Of a DNA stretch of 64,000 bases, positions 42,825 to 56,200 are shown one piece after another (position 1 is the stretch's first letter; the number at the start of each line of letters is the position of its first letter). A program made the translations under genes and the position numbers. The notes under the pieces were generated by a model. It did not search any database and was not told where the DNA came from. It worked only from the letters and a program-made list of their open reading frames with translations. Source of the stretch: Dichotomocladium elegans (lineage: Eukaryota; Mucoromycota; Mucoromycetes; Mucorales; Lichtheimiaceae); assembly GCA_025716815.1 (NCBI GenBank), contig JAIXMN010000008.1, positions 496,001 to 560,000 on the forward strand. Reading direction: 5' to 3'.

Positions 42825-45000
42825 TTAATGATGGAAGAGACGCAAGTTGGTATGTACAAGGACCATGTCGTTGGCGTCGGCAGCGGCAATAACAACGCTA
42901 TCCTGGACAGAGCCAGAGGGAGCAGCGACGTATTTTACGCCAGAGCGGCGAGCGCGATAGATGTTGTCCGAGAAGGGGAAGAAAGCGTCGGAGGACACGA
43001 CAGTATCCTTGAGCTCTGCCATCCACGCCTTGCGTTCTTCGGCAGTAAGAGGCTCAGGCAGCGTGTTGAAGTTGTTTTCCCAAGCCTTGCGTTCCTCACC
43101 CTCGCCAATCTGATCGATCACATACAAGTCAATGGCGTTGGACTTGTCAGCACGCTTGGTGGACTTCTTGAAATCGAAACCCAATACTTTGGGGTGATGG
43201 CGCATCCACCTAAGATGGTAATATCTCTCGCATTAACCATCTATCCCTACCATGTACCATCGTTCACACTCTGACTTGATTCTTACCAGTTGTCAGCCTT
43301 CTCGCCAGCGAGGCGGGTGCAGTGAATTCTGGACTGTTGACCAGCGCCAAGTCCGATAACCATACCATTCTTGGCATAGCAGACAGAGTTGGACTGAGTG
43401 TATTTCAAGGCAATGGTAGCGACGATCAAATCGCGGAGGGCGGATTCAGGGAGCTGCGGAAAGAAAAGAAGCGATCAATTAGGACGCCGAGATTCATCTA
43501 CTAGGAATGTTCCTAACACCCTTACATTCTTGTTCTTGGTAACAACATTGGTGAAAAGGGAAGCATCGATCTTGATATCATTGCGTTTCTGCTCCATGTA
43601 TAGACCGTAGACCTGGCGAGTCTCCTGCTGGGGGGCTCATAGGTAGGGTCCATTTGAAGGACGCAATACTTACCACCCTTTTTAGCCTTCAGGATTTCAA
43701 GAGCCTCAGGCTCAAAGTCGGGGGCAATGACGCCATCGGAGACCTCGCGAGAAATGATCTTGGCAGTGGCAACATCGCACTTGTCCGACAACGCAATGAA
43801 ATCACCAAACGACGACATGCGATCAGCACCGCGGGCGCGGGCATAGGCAGTCGCAAGAGGTGTAAGTGGGGTCTTGAGATCATCGACCTGATAGACCTTC
43901 TTCTCAACTTCCGACAGCGGGACGCCAATAGCAGCACCGGCAGGTGAAACGTGCTTGAAGGAAGCAGCGGCAGGAAGACCAGTGGCCTCCTTGAGCTCCT
44001 TAACAAGAGCCCACGAGTTCAGAGCGTCTAAAAAGTTGATATAACCAGGAGAGCCAGAGACAGGAGTGACTGGCAACTTAGCATCCTTAGTGTAGATCTG
44101 GGCAGGTTTCTGGTGAGGATTAGCGCCATAGCGAAGAGGGAGCATGGATACACCCTCAGCATACTCCTTGCGGAAATAGTTCGAGATGGCTTCATCATAG
44201 TCAGATGTGTGATTAAACGCCTATGAAAACAAACAGCAGTGTTGAGATATACATGCGATGCGCTGATGTCTTATCCACAACGAGGCGCGTCTGCTCCTTT
44301 TTACCTTCAAAGCAAGCAAGTTACGCGTCTCCTGGGTAACATCGCCATTCTTCAGCTCGCAGATAACTTTGCTGTAGTCAGCGGGATCAGAGACAATCGA
44401 AACGCGGGCGTGGTTCTTGGCAGCGGCACGGAGCAAGGTAACACCGCCTAGGGGCGCATGTGAGTGAAACCAGTGCCTTCTGAAGATTCCATCAACGTAC
44501 CAATATCAATCTCCTCAACGGCCTGGGGAATGGTCACGTCAGGCTTAGCAACGGTTTCCTTGAAAGGATAAAGGTTGCAGACGACAATGTCGATTTTGTC
44601 TATCTTTTGCTCGGCCAAATCCTTCTCGTCGCTCTCGATGTTGCGGGCCAAGATACCGCCATGGACAGCGGGGTGAAGTGTCTTGACACGGCCACCGAGC
44701 ATCTCGGGTGCCTTTGTGATATCCGAAACATCACTCGAGGGAGTGTTAATAAACATGTCGTTCTTGATGACGACAGTTATTGAATCCTTCTCTTTTACCC
44801 AATAGGAATGCCAGCATTGCGAATGAGCTTGGCGGTGCCTCCAGAGCCGAGCAAGCGGACGTTCAGCGCGTGAAGCTCTTGGGCAAACTCAACCAAGCCG
44901 GTCTTGTCGTAAACAGACAGAATGGCTAAGCATAGACAAAACAATTAGGCGTCAATGGGGATGGGGACGCGTTTGACACGAACCAATTTTTTGCGACATG
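42825..45000 (-). CDS. ADE16: Bifunctional AICAR transformylase/IMP cyclohydrolase (ATIC)
   Basis: Carries out the last two steps of de novo purine synthesis, AICAR to FAICAR to IMP. The first exon is only MSQKI; its intron leads to [18 protein letters not shown] and [20 protein letters not shown], the MGS-like cyclohydrolase fold, then [13 protein letters not shown]. The transformylase half shows [30 protein letters not shown] (catalytic Lys-His), [13 protein letters not shown], and in the last exons [31 protein letters not shown] and [14 protein letters not shown]. It ends [11 protein letters not shown]. Oddity: after MDPTYEPP the frame is lost at a six-base G run (43630-43635); seven bases would restore [17 protein letters not shown]. 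Confidence 0.92.
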
Positions 45001-45672
45001 GTAGTGCAGTGGGGTGTGGGGTAGGAGAAAGAAATCGAGGTTTCTGTAAAGCCTTGCATGTCATACTTTATTTTTTTACTGCCCGCAACAGTGACTGCTG
45101 ATCTACATCTTGTATCTCTTTGACAGCACTTTCACCTTGGCGTTGCAGGGAGAGGATAGCACTTGACTGCTACGAATGGATCATAAAGCTGTTCTTCACC
45201 AAATGCTTTTGTGGCAGTAATTGAGATTTCTGGTAGTACTCGTGATAGCATAAACCAGTCAGTATCTCCTCTCTTTTATTCAACAATGAGCAATGTCAAG
45301 CTCAGATCCAAGTGCCTCTGATATCTATTGCTATGTATATGAACAACTCCTTATGTGATGAGAACATTGTAAATAACAAGGGATATGCATAGCAAAACGT
45401 ATACCTGGGTAAATCACAGTTTCGGAGTGTCGGCTTGTCAATTATGTACGAGGTGCAGCAATCTGGACAGGGGCGATTGGCTTCAGTATCTCATTATGAC
45501 TAACGATGGGTGTTCTGGTAGCCGATTCAAAATTATGGCCCTCCGCGTAGTTTGTTTGGGGAGGAAACAGGAGAGACATAGTTCATAGTGGGACCAGCGC
45601 GACTTCTCGTTTATGTACAGGAGAAAAACGTTGTATGTAATATTTACAGGTTGGCGTGCATTCATTTCTAAC
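45001..45672. other. Intergenic region between ATIC start and SANT gene end
   Basis: 670 bp upstream of ATIC on its strand, so it holds the ATIC promoter, and downstream of the SANT gene. No gene seen. Confidence 0.5.
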
Positions 45673-46415
45673 TAATCCATATCCACATCCTCGTCCTTTT
45701 GTTGTTGTTGTTGTTGTTGTGCAAGTAGCTCTTGTTCAACAAGTCCGTTGTCATCATACACCAGGACGCCTTGCTTCCAAGTTCCATATTTAAGACCTAT
45801 TTCCTTGTTGCGAGCATATTCGCGCGCGATATCGTCCGCGTTACCCTTCCAGCCACGGTAGAGCTGGAGATTTTGTCGTCCAATGAGACGAATGCACTTG
45901 ATGCGTAGGTCATTCGTGGACTGGTTATATGGCGTTATGAATATAATCTACGTTTCATTTTCACCATTCTTTGCCATCTCCCAGGGATTCATCATTACCC
46001 ATTTTGGTAGCAGTTCTTTTGAAACCTCACCAAAGTTGCCGATGCCGTATTTTTCAATGCCTTCAATAAGCAGAGCTTTCTCGACCTCGGTCCATTTACG
46101 GGCCTCCTCCACTTTAGCGCCAACTGGCGGGCGAAAGTAGCTATCAAAGTAAAGTCAACATGCTGATCGATTCTGCCTTTCTCAGAATCTTTACTCTTGG
46201 TTGAGCGTGCCATCAGGGTAAATCATATTCTTTGTGATCTCGAATTCAGGACGGATGCAGAACTTGAGCCGTATCTGCTTTACCCACTCTTGTTTGGCAC
46301 GGATTCGTTCCTCAGCCGGGCTTAGCTCACGGAGCTGCTCTTGTTCGTCTTTGACTTCAGGAGAGTCAATGGTCATGGCCTCGGCCGTTGTCATTTGAAT
46401 GTCTTCCATTGTCAT
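45673..46415 (-). CDS. SANT/Myb-domain protein
   Basis: Three exons. It begins MTMEDIQMTTAEAMTIDSPE at 46415 (a second Met at 46409 is possible). An acidic start leads to RIRAKQEWVKQIRLKFCIRP. After an intron comes a SANT/Myb repeat (RKWTEVEKALLIEGIEKYG, IGNFGEVSKELLPKW), with Trp residues at normal spacing. The last exon reads LRIKCIRLIGRQNLQLYRGW, then NADDIAREYARNKEIGLKYG and a Gln run before KDEDVDMD. The conserved block after the SANT repeat suggests a specific fungal family of chromatin or transcription proteins, but I cannot name it. The Gln run is encoded by TTG repeats at 45703-45720 on the plus strand. Confidence 0.75.
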
Positions 46416-48724
46416 ACGAAAGGAGGTTGAAAAATAAGGGATGTTTCTTCGTGTCGCGTGTCTGTATTTTTTTTTTTTTTGGCGACGCGCGTGATTCCAG
46501 TTGCCCATGAGGAGAATGTCCCTGACCAATCGGAATGTTAAAAAGCAGAGCTTTCTCATTAATGGCATTCTCAAACACTTCATACTTTACGTCACGGACG
46601 ATCAGCCTTTCTCTTTTGCATGCGCATCGGCCAGACCTACCGATTGCTTTGTCTACCGCGCCGTCGGTGGCGACCTTATCGTCTGAACGTATAGGTTTAT
46701 TGATATTCTCAGTTCCATATTTTGCAAGACCTAATTGGTGTTTCATACAGTATTTAGGTCAGAAAATTCACGTGATTTAGTTGCGTATGTACCAAAAAAT
46801 CCTGCGTGGTATTAGACATCCAAAAAAAAGGTATAGACCATTACTGTGGACGATGAGTCATCTTCTCTTGATTGTCTTTTATCCATCAGCTCGCTATTAG
46901 TTCCAGATAATTTATATGTTTTAGAGATATAGTAGATACTTATTTGTCTCTAGCTCTGTACTTTCCAGCCTTTCCCAGCGATCATGGCTGCTATGCAGAT
47001 ATTCTGTCATGGCAAGAAACCGAAAGGCATAATGCAAAAATATCCTGCTCTACAACACCCCGCAGATATCGGTTATTGATCCTCACAAGCTTCGATCAAC
47101 CAGCGGGCAGGTCTTATGCATTCTTAGGGGTTGGAAAGGCGATGTATCCTCTTGCTTGATCTTTTGGAATCGACTATATACATAGGTAATCCCGGCTCTG
47201 TTCCTTCCTCATTCAAACACCCATAATCCATAGTTTGATTTGTTAAAACAATTCTAGAGAATAGTCGTATATGCGCTCTTGTAAATACATTAAAAGCTGA
47301 AGCGAGAAGAGTAATGCCCTGCTCCCATCCATATGTCTTCGAATTTGGAGGATGTGTGTTTGCAAAGCCAGACTTGAACGATGGACCATTCATTATCATT
47401 TGAACGCGAGGATCTTGAAAAAAAGATGTTATCTTATCTCTTGTTGCCATAAGTTTTGACATAACCTATGTGCGAACAGAATTGGGCCAATTGTGCAAAT
47501 AAAAGACAGAGCATAATGTTATCAATGAGATTGGTGGATTGATCTACAGTGAATATTCAGGATTACCTTGAATTTGTACTTTGGTTTCTAGATAGAATAA
47601 TAATACATTTAAAATAAAAATTTTTAATTATTCATCGATGTATCGATACTACAAGGCCTAACCATGCATACTGTACGTTCTAAGGAGAAGAAGGGATATT
47701 AGAGATGAGTCATGTAGAATGTATGCATGCGTGTGATAGGAATGTGTGCGCGCGTGCGCAGCATTGTTATTACTGTCCCGATAGCTGCCGCATACCGAAG
47801 CAAGTACGCCTCGAGAAATCCGGAGAGCTTTTACTCTCCGAATTGGACACACCTATCCGTTCTTCTACTGTAATATATAAATGCACGAATGTGCACAGCT
47901 TCATGAGTGATGGAAACTTATGCGTCCCTTTTCCTGTTTCTCTTCATCGTTTACGTTGATTTTCGATTATCATCAGTCGGAGGCGCAGTCAGGAAAATCA
48001 TTTTAAGTCGTCCACGATGTCCTTTTCACTAACGATGGTGGTATAAGTTATATTATTTAGTTTCCGAAATAGAGACGTGAATCAATGTATTAGGGTTTCC
48101 ATAACAGAAATTAGATGTGTGTACCATATTAATAGTGATAATTAAGGGAAAAAGGATAAAAGAGGTTGACGCACTAACTGAGAATGAAGTTTATAGAATG
48201 AGAGAGGGGGAGATATGTACATAGATTTACAGAGAGAGAGAGAGAGATTAGGAGGTGGGCCTCGTTCATAAGTGTAAAGAAAATTGACCGGACAGAGAGG
48301 GAAAACATAGAAAAGACATATCGAAGAACAAGCAAAAACGAAGAAGAAGAAGAAGAAGAGCAACATAGAAGAAAGGTTTTTTTTTGAAGCGGGACGTGGG
48401 AAGAGAAAGGAAAAAAGGGTTGAGTATTATGAAGTGATGAAGTGTGGGTGGCATACCTGACCTTTTTGCATTGTTTTTTATAGGTATTTTTTGTTTTGCG
48501 TGTATGTGTAGGAGGATGAAGTATAAGATGTACGTGTATGTGCCGAGGAAGATTAAGTACATATCTCTCTATGCGAGCCCATCATAATAGGATGGGACAC
48601 AGCTCAAGAGGGTCAGGTCAAGGTCGGAAGTATTAAAGATGGGCTCCGAGAGTCGTCTTTGGTCCTACCATATTGCGAGTTTGGTGAGACGCATTCTCGG
48701 AAGCTTCTGGCATTAAAGATATAT
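46416..48724. other. 2.3-kb interval without a supported gene
   Basis: Mostly AT-rich. A minus-strand ORF at 47124-47462 (112 codons, starts MSKLMATRDKITSFFQDPRV) is somewhat gene-like but has no recognised domain or neighbouring exons. GA-rich simple sequence lies at 48230-48250 and 48338-48360. Confidence 0.4.
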
Positions 48725-49177
48725 TTATACCTCGTTAAATACTCCCATTGGTGCCATCCACTGTGGAAAGGGTGCACCCCGACGGGTTTCATTGTTGTGG
48801 TCGCTGTTGCTGATATAAATGCCATGATTGATTTGCGGTGCAGGTGGGAAAAGGGTATTGAGCGCTGGCGCTGTAGTGGACACGGCATTAGCGGCGGGAT
48901 CCATAGTCAACCAGCAGGGTCCTTCTTCCCAGACATTGAATGACCGCCGATATTGCATAGACTTGCAGCTCTCATCAGCCCAGAACGGGTTCATAGGGAA
49001 AGGTGGTGTGATAGGCTCAATGGATGATAAAACCGTGGTGGGTAAAAGTGGTGGCGGTGCTGTGACAACGGAAGCTAACCGGCTTATTGTGTCTTCAACC
49101 ATACAATAATGTTGATCGTAATCCTCCCCCTCTGGTTGACCATGTTGATGTCGTTGTTGCTGCCGTTGTTGCTGTTG

Positions 49178-49216
<39 letters not shown>

Positions 49217-49242
49217 TTGTTGTTGTTGTTGTTGCTGCTGCT

Positions 49243-49273
<31 letters not shown>

Positions 49274-49870
49274 ATGCTGCTGATGCTGCTGCTGCTGCTG
49301 TTGTTGTTTCTGCTGTTGGTCACGGCGCAATTGGGCCTTGGCCTTGGCACGTCGATTTTGGAACCAGACCTGGACACCCCGCGGTGTCATGCCTAATTTC
49401 TGAGCTAGCGCCCTGCGCTTTTGCGCGTTTGGTTTGGGTGTTTCCTCAAAAGTGCGCTCGAGGACTTTGAATTGCGCGCGCGAAGTTCGCCTGCGGTGCT
49501 TCACCTCAAAGGGGTTGTAGAATGAAGGCTTAAAGTCAGCTGAGGTAGCAGGATGGCAGCAGTCGCATTCAGAAGGTGTCGCGTTACTCATTAATCCTGT
49601 AGGCTCGTCAATGATGGATGCGGCTGTTGCTGGGTCCATGTATGGGCTTGCCAGTGTGTGATACGATGGTAATGAGGAATGCCAAACAGGATTTCCACTG
49701 CTACTTTCCGGGCTGGCAGCGGCAACGCAAGGTATCAGGCAATAGCACGGCTGAAGATGTTCTTGCTGATGCATTGGCGTTTGGCATACTGAGATGTAGT
49801 CGTCGCATTCGGGTGACGTTGCCACGGTTGTTGGGGTGGAGCTGCTGGTGGTATACTCGTCGTTGTTCAT
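48725..49870 (-). CDS. Homeodomain transcription factor with long polyglutamine tract
   Basis: A single-exon protein of 381 residues. The homeodomain is at about residues 124-183: KHRRRTSRAQFKVLERTFEE, PNAQKRRALAQKLGMTPRGV, then QVWFQNRRAKAKAQLRR; WFQN/R in helix 3 is intact. The loop length is that of a typical (non-TALE) homeodomain. A glutamine tract of about 50 residues, broken only by a few His/Lys, follows immediately. It is encoded by CAG and CAA mixed (plus strand about 49165-49312). Ser/Thr/Pro-rich flanks suggest activation domains. Targets are unknown. More than 3 kb of non-coding DNA lies upstream, consistent with complex regulation of a developmental regulator. Confidence 0.9.
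49165..49312. repeat. CAG/CAA trinucleotide repeat (polyQ)
   Basis: Runs of CTG and TTG on the plus strand encode glutamine on the minus strand. The tract falls in coding sequence directly after the homeodomain. Interruption by CAA should make it more stable than a pure CAG tract. Confidence 0.9.
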
Positions 49871-52800
49871 ATTCTATCTCTTGATCATAAAAGGGCTTTT
49901 TCTTTTCTCAGGGCCTTAGTGATGCATATATATATATATATGTATATATGTATATATATACAGATATACAGCTTTTGCGTGTATATTTATATGGAGTATA
50001 TGTATATATAAGAGATAGGTGTAAGCGCGACAGAGGGGCAGAAAAGAAAGGTCGAAGGGTTGATTGTGCGCGTCGATAAGTTTGTGCTGGTACGATATAG
50101 TCGGTTATATATCTATATATATCTGTTGTGTGATGTTGTAACTCTCAACTCAAATGAATTGTAGGAATGTAAGAGGAGCTGGGATAAAGAAGGGGGTATC
50201 GTGTTCTGAATATGAAGGTTCAGGGGGAAAAGAGCAAGAGCAAGAGGAAGGCCAAGAGAAAAAGAAAAGGAAAGGAAAGGAAAGGAAAGGAAAGGGTACA
50301 CCAAGTTGAAAGTAAATAAAATTAGTGATCCCAGAATTCAGCAGCAGCAAAACATATCAACCAAAAGTGAATACCTGAAGTTTGGCGAATGCTCGACCAT
50401 GGCGACATAAAAAACAACCGGATTTTAATGAACTCAAAGTTAACTGTAAAACAAAGACGAAGGCAGCGAATCTTTCAAATCCGATATGGTTTGCTAAGAT
50501 TGCTCAGAGAGAAGGTGTCGAAATACACACGTAAAGGCAATAGGTAGAAGATGGAGAAAGAGAAAGAGAGAGGCAAAGAAAGAGGCAAATAACTGAGTGA
50601 AGATTGGTGCTGTTGCAACCGTTGACAAATCATTAAGTTTGATCAGTTATTCGTTTTATCTTAGCCTTGACCCGAATAGATGCGATGATCTCTGCTACTA
50701 CATCAGAATGTTTCCTATGATGCCATTTCCCTTATAAACATAAACAAAACTGCGAAATGCCGACAGAGCAGCACTTGGTAAAACGAAAAGTTCAAATGAC
50801 AGGTGTATTGCGTGTAGTGCAAAAGCACGTGGACCCTATTTGTTTATTAACCTGTAACGAAGTGAGTGCAAGAAAAGAGATAGAAAGTCAAGCCGTAACT
50901 ATAGGTATAGATAGCATGGTCCGAACATAAACACATTTAAATATTCTCTCTTTGCAAGGTAAAAAGAAAATTTTAATGGGAGTATGACAGAAGAAGAGGA
51001 AATGTGAAAGTAATATCTGCCCGAGTGAAGAGGCAAGTCTACGCGAAAAAAACAGACAGGTGATGTTTGGGACAGCAAAGCATAACTGCAATGCTGGACG
51101 CTGAAGATTAATATGAACTTCAGGACCTGGTCATGTGCAGGGTTGCAACCCTACATAAGGGGGTTGGTGGTGAGAGGGGTCCAAGGAGCTGAAAGAGGAG
51201 GAGAAAAAGGGAGACCGCATAGGCCACTTGAAAAAAATACATATCTCATCAATGTGTGTTGACGACCCAGGCAATAGAAAACGCTCCTCCTGATGAAATC
51301 CGCGCGCAGCAAACCATAACTCAGCAGAGAATGATGAATACGGAGGAATGATCGAATTTGGCTATATCGTCCTTACCTCTTGTGTATTATCATTGTAGTA
51401 GAACAATGATGTTTGAATACTCATTTCTTTCTCTATTATCTTGTCTTGGCCCTCTGGTTAACTTTATAAGTAATATCTCACACTCGCGTGTTATCTGATG
51501 ACGACCATAAAGCATTATGCTCTCTTGTGTATGCATGCGTGTGTTTGCTCGTGTGCATGTCCTCCTCCAGGGAATGTTCACCGTAAACGGCCCTTTCTGT
51601 TTTCCTTCCATATTCATTATCCTGTTAACTAGAAAAGTATGCGTATAATCAAAATTCCGACGAACAGCCAGGTGATACGTATGAAACAAGACCTGTAGCA
51701 CCTGTGCATAAGCAGTGCGTGGCGCCACCATGGCTACAGCTCGTTTCAACGCATTTTCTTTTGTTGGCGTATAACCCGTTCCTTTTATTATATAGGGGTA
51801 ACAGGTAATGTAATCTCCCCTTCCAGTGCGTGTTCTATCTTTTACAATGACGAATTGAGGAGAATTAGAGTCATTGAGGAAAAGGAGTCCGCGAATCATT
51901 GTCAATGGCCTTGCAGCATGGGGTTATTCAGACAAGAGGCACAGCAACGTAATACAACTCAGCCCGTCTTTTCCCTCTCCCTCTTTTATTTATCCATTCA
52001 TTATGCATGCACGCTCCATATGGCTTTGGCTGTGTATATGCATTAAAGTTTCTGCATGCTCGTTTGCCTTTGTTTTAGAGACTACCAATGACAAAGAGAC
52101 CTTCGATATCAAACACAGATGCACTTCAGTAAAAAATGACCCGGTATATCACGATTTTCATGTACGTATTTATGTACTGTAGATATATATGTATGTTTTA
52201 CCGTATCCAAAATGTGGCGATAGTAGCATCAATATTTCGTCAATCAACAGTACGTAGGTGTATCGATATACATGGACGTAGGATAATGGCTGCTTGATTG
52301 AATATTCTATGCACATATTAGACTTACGAGAGGATGTTCGCTCTTATTGGGACAACACGAATTAGTAAGGGGCGGTCGTATAAACTGGATTATTTCAGGA
52401 ACTTGATTCCTTTTATTTCTCTTATTTTGATCCTTCGATACGCTACTTGCGGTATTTGGTACTATTAGTAATGAGAGAAGAAGAAATCCAACTCGAAACG
52501 TGTATGGTAGCTTTTGATTGGATTGTCATTAGAAGAAGGCACTTTGTTTTTTTTTTAAATCTTCGTTTCTTTGATGAAGATAAAATTAAGCACTCACGCA
52601 GTCATCTTGTCGTGAGCAATTTCGACCTTCAATCTCTTTTGCTATCTTGTACACCATATATTTCAGCCGTCGATCATGACTTTGTTATTAAATGGGCAGA
52701 ATACGCCATTATTTTTTACATTAAATGTGCCGTCTATATAAGCACATAGCATCGTCGGCAGAACGACATATGCGAGATCCATGAATGAAAGGATAAAAAA

Positions 52801-53266
52801 TATAGCATTTGTTTAACGAGTAAATATGATACATTTCCATAAGAAATAACTACAGCGTCATCGACTTTACAGACATAGACTGGTATATTTGTGTAGGGAA
52901 AATGATGCAAAGTAATAATCTAACAATTGCATGATCAATTTCTATTTAGATACGAGGGAGTTGTATGTGTGTGGAAAGAGGGAAAGGGAAAATGATAGAT
53001 ACTGTGCCTTCCTGTTATAGGAGCTTAATGGTCTCCTATATGAGAAACGGTTGACAGTCGCAATTAAGATTACTTACGGCATTTGCCTTTTCGCTTCTTA
53101 TCCATTTTTCATCCTTCTGCATCCTAGAAAAGGATTTGATTACGGAATTCAATTTACTTTAGCCGATTTATTCCTATTACATCAACCGATCCACTTTAAT
53201 TGTAATAGTACTAGCTATACTAACAGCAGCAGCAACAGAAGCTGAAATATACGTCAGAAAACCGAT
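49871..53266. other. 3.4-kb non-coding interval between homeobox and kinase genes
   Basis: The largest gene-free stretch in the window. It holds an (AT)n-rich tract at 49925-49965 and (GGAAA)n at 50264-50297. The 171-codon ORF on the minus strand at 51390-51905 has no domain and is probably chance. The two genes diverge from this region, so it should contain both promoters. Confidence 0.5.
50264..50297. repeat. (GGAAA)n purine repeat
   Basis: Six or so GGAAA units in the upstream region of the homeobox gene. Confidence 0.85.
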
Positions 53267-56200
53267 ATGCTAGTCTCTTCAACAGCATCCGCACCAATGC
53301 CGATCACGTCGTGCGGTGAAATTCGGAATAACACTGGTACCAATTCAATAGTGGGAACATTAGGATCCGTGTCAGCAGCAGCGGGAGGTCCGTCATCACC
53401 ATTCAAAGATGAACAGGTGGCAATCGATTTCCTTAATCAAGTTCTTGATCATCATCCACCGTTGGAATACAATGCATTCCGAGAAGAGCTTAAAGATGGT
53501 GTTTTGTTATGCAAGTGAGTTGCGTGTGTATGCAGCGCATGCTCCTTCAATATCCAACTTAGCACCCCTGGTCACTCATATTAGTCTTATCAACAAGCTT
53601 CGGCCTGGTACTATCAAGCATGTCGGGCAACGTAACTTGACCTTTATCAAGGTATCACCGACCCTTAATAGGTCTCTCAACCTCGAAGGCTCATCCGATT
53701 TGGCCATAGATGGATAATATTACTCGGTTTTTACAAGGCGCTCGACAAGTAGGTATTGAACCGGGATGTTATAGAGAGTAAATGGGAAGAAATATGCAAG
53801 GCAAAAAGAAAAAAAAGCTAATACCTGTAAATTAGCTTGGCCTGGAGGATTCCCAGCTTTTTGAAACTAGTGACCTCTTTGAAGCAAGAAACATCCCAGC
53901 TGTATGTTTTTATTTTCAGATTCTGTCTCGTTGCATATCCATTCTATAACCGCTACACTATTTAACGATGATATCTTTAGGTGATTCACACTATCATGGC
54001 AATTGCACAGCTGCATAGCCGAACCGACAACGAAAATGAGGAGACTGGATCTCGTCGTATGAAATCTCAGGAGAACGGCGGAACGAAAAAGGAGTCAGGG
54101 ATAAGCTCAACACTGGAAGGTAAAAACATAATAGGAAAAGAGCAGGAACTAAGGACATAGACAGGAGAGACGATACATACAAAACACCTCCCACCCACAC
54201 ACAAATGGACATGCACATATATACGTGACATAGATAGATAAAGCCGATACAACGAGGTTGATTTCTTATTTTTATCATTGTTGACATTAGAAAAACATCA
54301 GCTAGTGGTAGACACTGCCAACAAAGGAGTGTCTCCGGATCCATTTCCAGATAACAAACATGATAGCGATTCCCGTCATCGCGATGTTCGTGATATTTTC
54401 GGCGTGAACAACACAAACACAGCATTACTTACGCGACCCCCGAGATCGCCACTGCGGCCCTCCTCCACCCAGCGAAGCCCGCGCGGTCAGAATGTCATTG
54501 AAGTGGGGAACCGCAGGCGTATCAGCAAAGCCCAGGATTCGAATGGAGATCCTCCTACAAGCCCCCATGCAAAAGCCGTTCTTGCGGGTCAGCAGCAACG
54601 TCTGACCATGAGCAGAATGCCATCCTCGGATTTGCATGCCTCGTTTCTCTCATCAGCTCCTGACGTCATCGCCGATGTTGTTACTACCCCCATCATTCTC
54701 GGTCGGCGGCAAAGTGCATCTTTTCTTCGACCGTCCATTCATCAACAGCAGCAGCACAAGACCGAAAGTCTCGGACGAAAATTGGATCGTCATATGTTAA
54801 AGACGGTGGAGGTGCTAGCGTCAAATCGGGGGGAAACAGTAGCAGTAGCGGCTGAATCAGGTTCAAGAGCAGCTCAACAGCCACCCTACGAAAGACTGTC
54901 GCTCAAAAGCAAAGATGGACAAACACGCGCGCAATACCAGCTCGGAAATTGCATTGGTAAAGGCCAGTTTGGCTCAGTATACCGTGCATTGGATTTGAGC
55001 ACGGGCGAGACGGTTGCAGTCAAGCGCCTGGATATGCAGGATATCGATCAGCAGGATATTCTCCAGGAAGCCAGCCTACTTAAATCGCTTAGCCACTCGA
55101 ATGTGATCCAATACATTGGATTTGTGCCAAGCAAATATCACATGAACATCATTCTCGAGTGGGTAGTATACTAAATAAGATCATAAGCTTGTTAATGACC
55201 GAATACCTCCTAGGTATGCGGAAGGCGGATCGCTTATGTCTACACTCAAGGCCTTCGGTGCCTTCCCAGAGAAGCTGGTAGCATCGTTTTGCAAAAAGAT
55301 TCTGTACGGACTCGAATACCTGCACGCGAATCAAGTAGTCCACTGCGATCTCAAAGCCGCCAACATCCTCACTACCAAGAAGGGCGACGTGAAGCTCTCT
55401 GATTTTGGTGTGTCGCTTAATCTCAAAAAGGCCCCAGCGGTCGACGCGAACGACGTCTCGGGCACGCCCAACTGGATGGCTCCTGAGGTCATCGAGCTCA
55501 AAGGCGCCTCGTCCAAATCCGACATATGGTCGCTGGGTTGTACGCTTATTGAGCTCATTACAGGCAAACCTCCTTATGCAGACCTGATTGCAATGTCGGT
55601 CATGTTCCGCATCGTTGAAGACAATCATCCCCCCTTGCCAGAGACCATTTCTGAACTCATGGCAGCGTTTCTGCTCTCCTGCTTCAAAAAAGATCCACAG
55701 GACAGACCGTCTGCCAGCGACTTAATGCAGCATCCTTGGTTAAAACAGCATGCCGACAGTCATCCTGGGCCTATGGCTGCGACAGCAGCGGCGGATAAAT
55801 CATTACAGCACCCACTTGAGGTGCGAGAGTTTCGCTGTGATGATACCCAGTCTAGCATGTCCTACACGATTCCATTGACTATTGAACCGATTACCCACCG
55901 CTTTATCTCTATGTCTTTTGGGAAAGGTAAGGCGCACAATGTCAGAAACCCTTTGCAATCGTTCATTCCTATCCCGACATCACCCAGAAGACATGAGCGC
56001 TTTAACTCATGCTTACATATATCTTAGTGGTCGAATGTAAAGTATGCGGCGATACAATAGAAGTCCAGGCTAGTCTTTGCGAAGCCTGTGCACTTATCTG
56101 CCACGAAAACTGCAAAAGTCTTGCATTTTCATGTCCTCCCAAGGTCAATGACATACAACCATCCTACGATGTAAGTGAGGGAAGGTGAGAATGGAGTTCT

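Noticed and set aside
47124..47462. 112-codon ORF as a gene or transposon fragment
   Set aside because: Somewhat gene-like but no recognisable motif; kept only as a note in the interval entry.
49109..49396. Poly-leucine and poly-alanine ORFs on the plus strand
   Set aside because: Antisense readings of the CAG/CAA glutamine tract of the homeodomain gene.
51390..51905. 171-codon minus-strand ORF in the homeobox upstream region
   Set aside because: No domain, no paired exon and atypical composition; likely chance in a 3.4-kb non-coding stretch.
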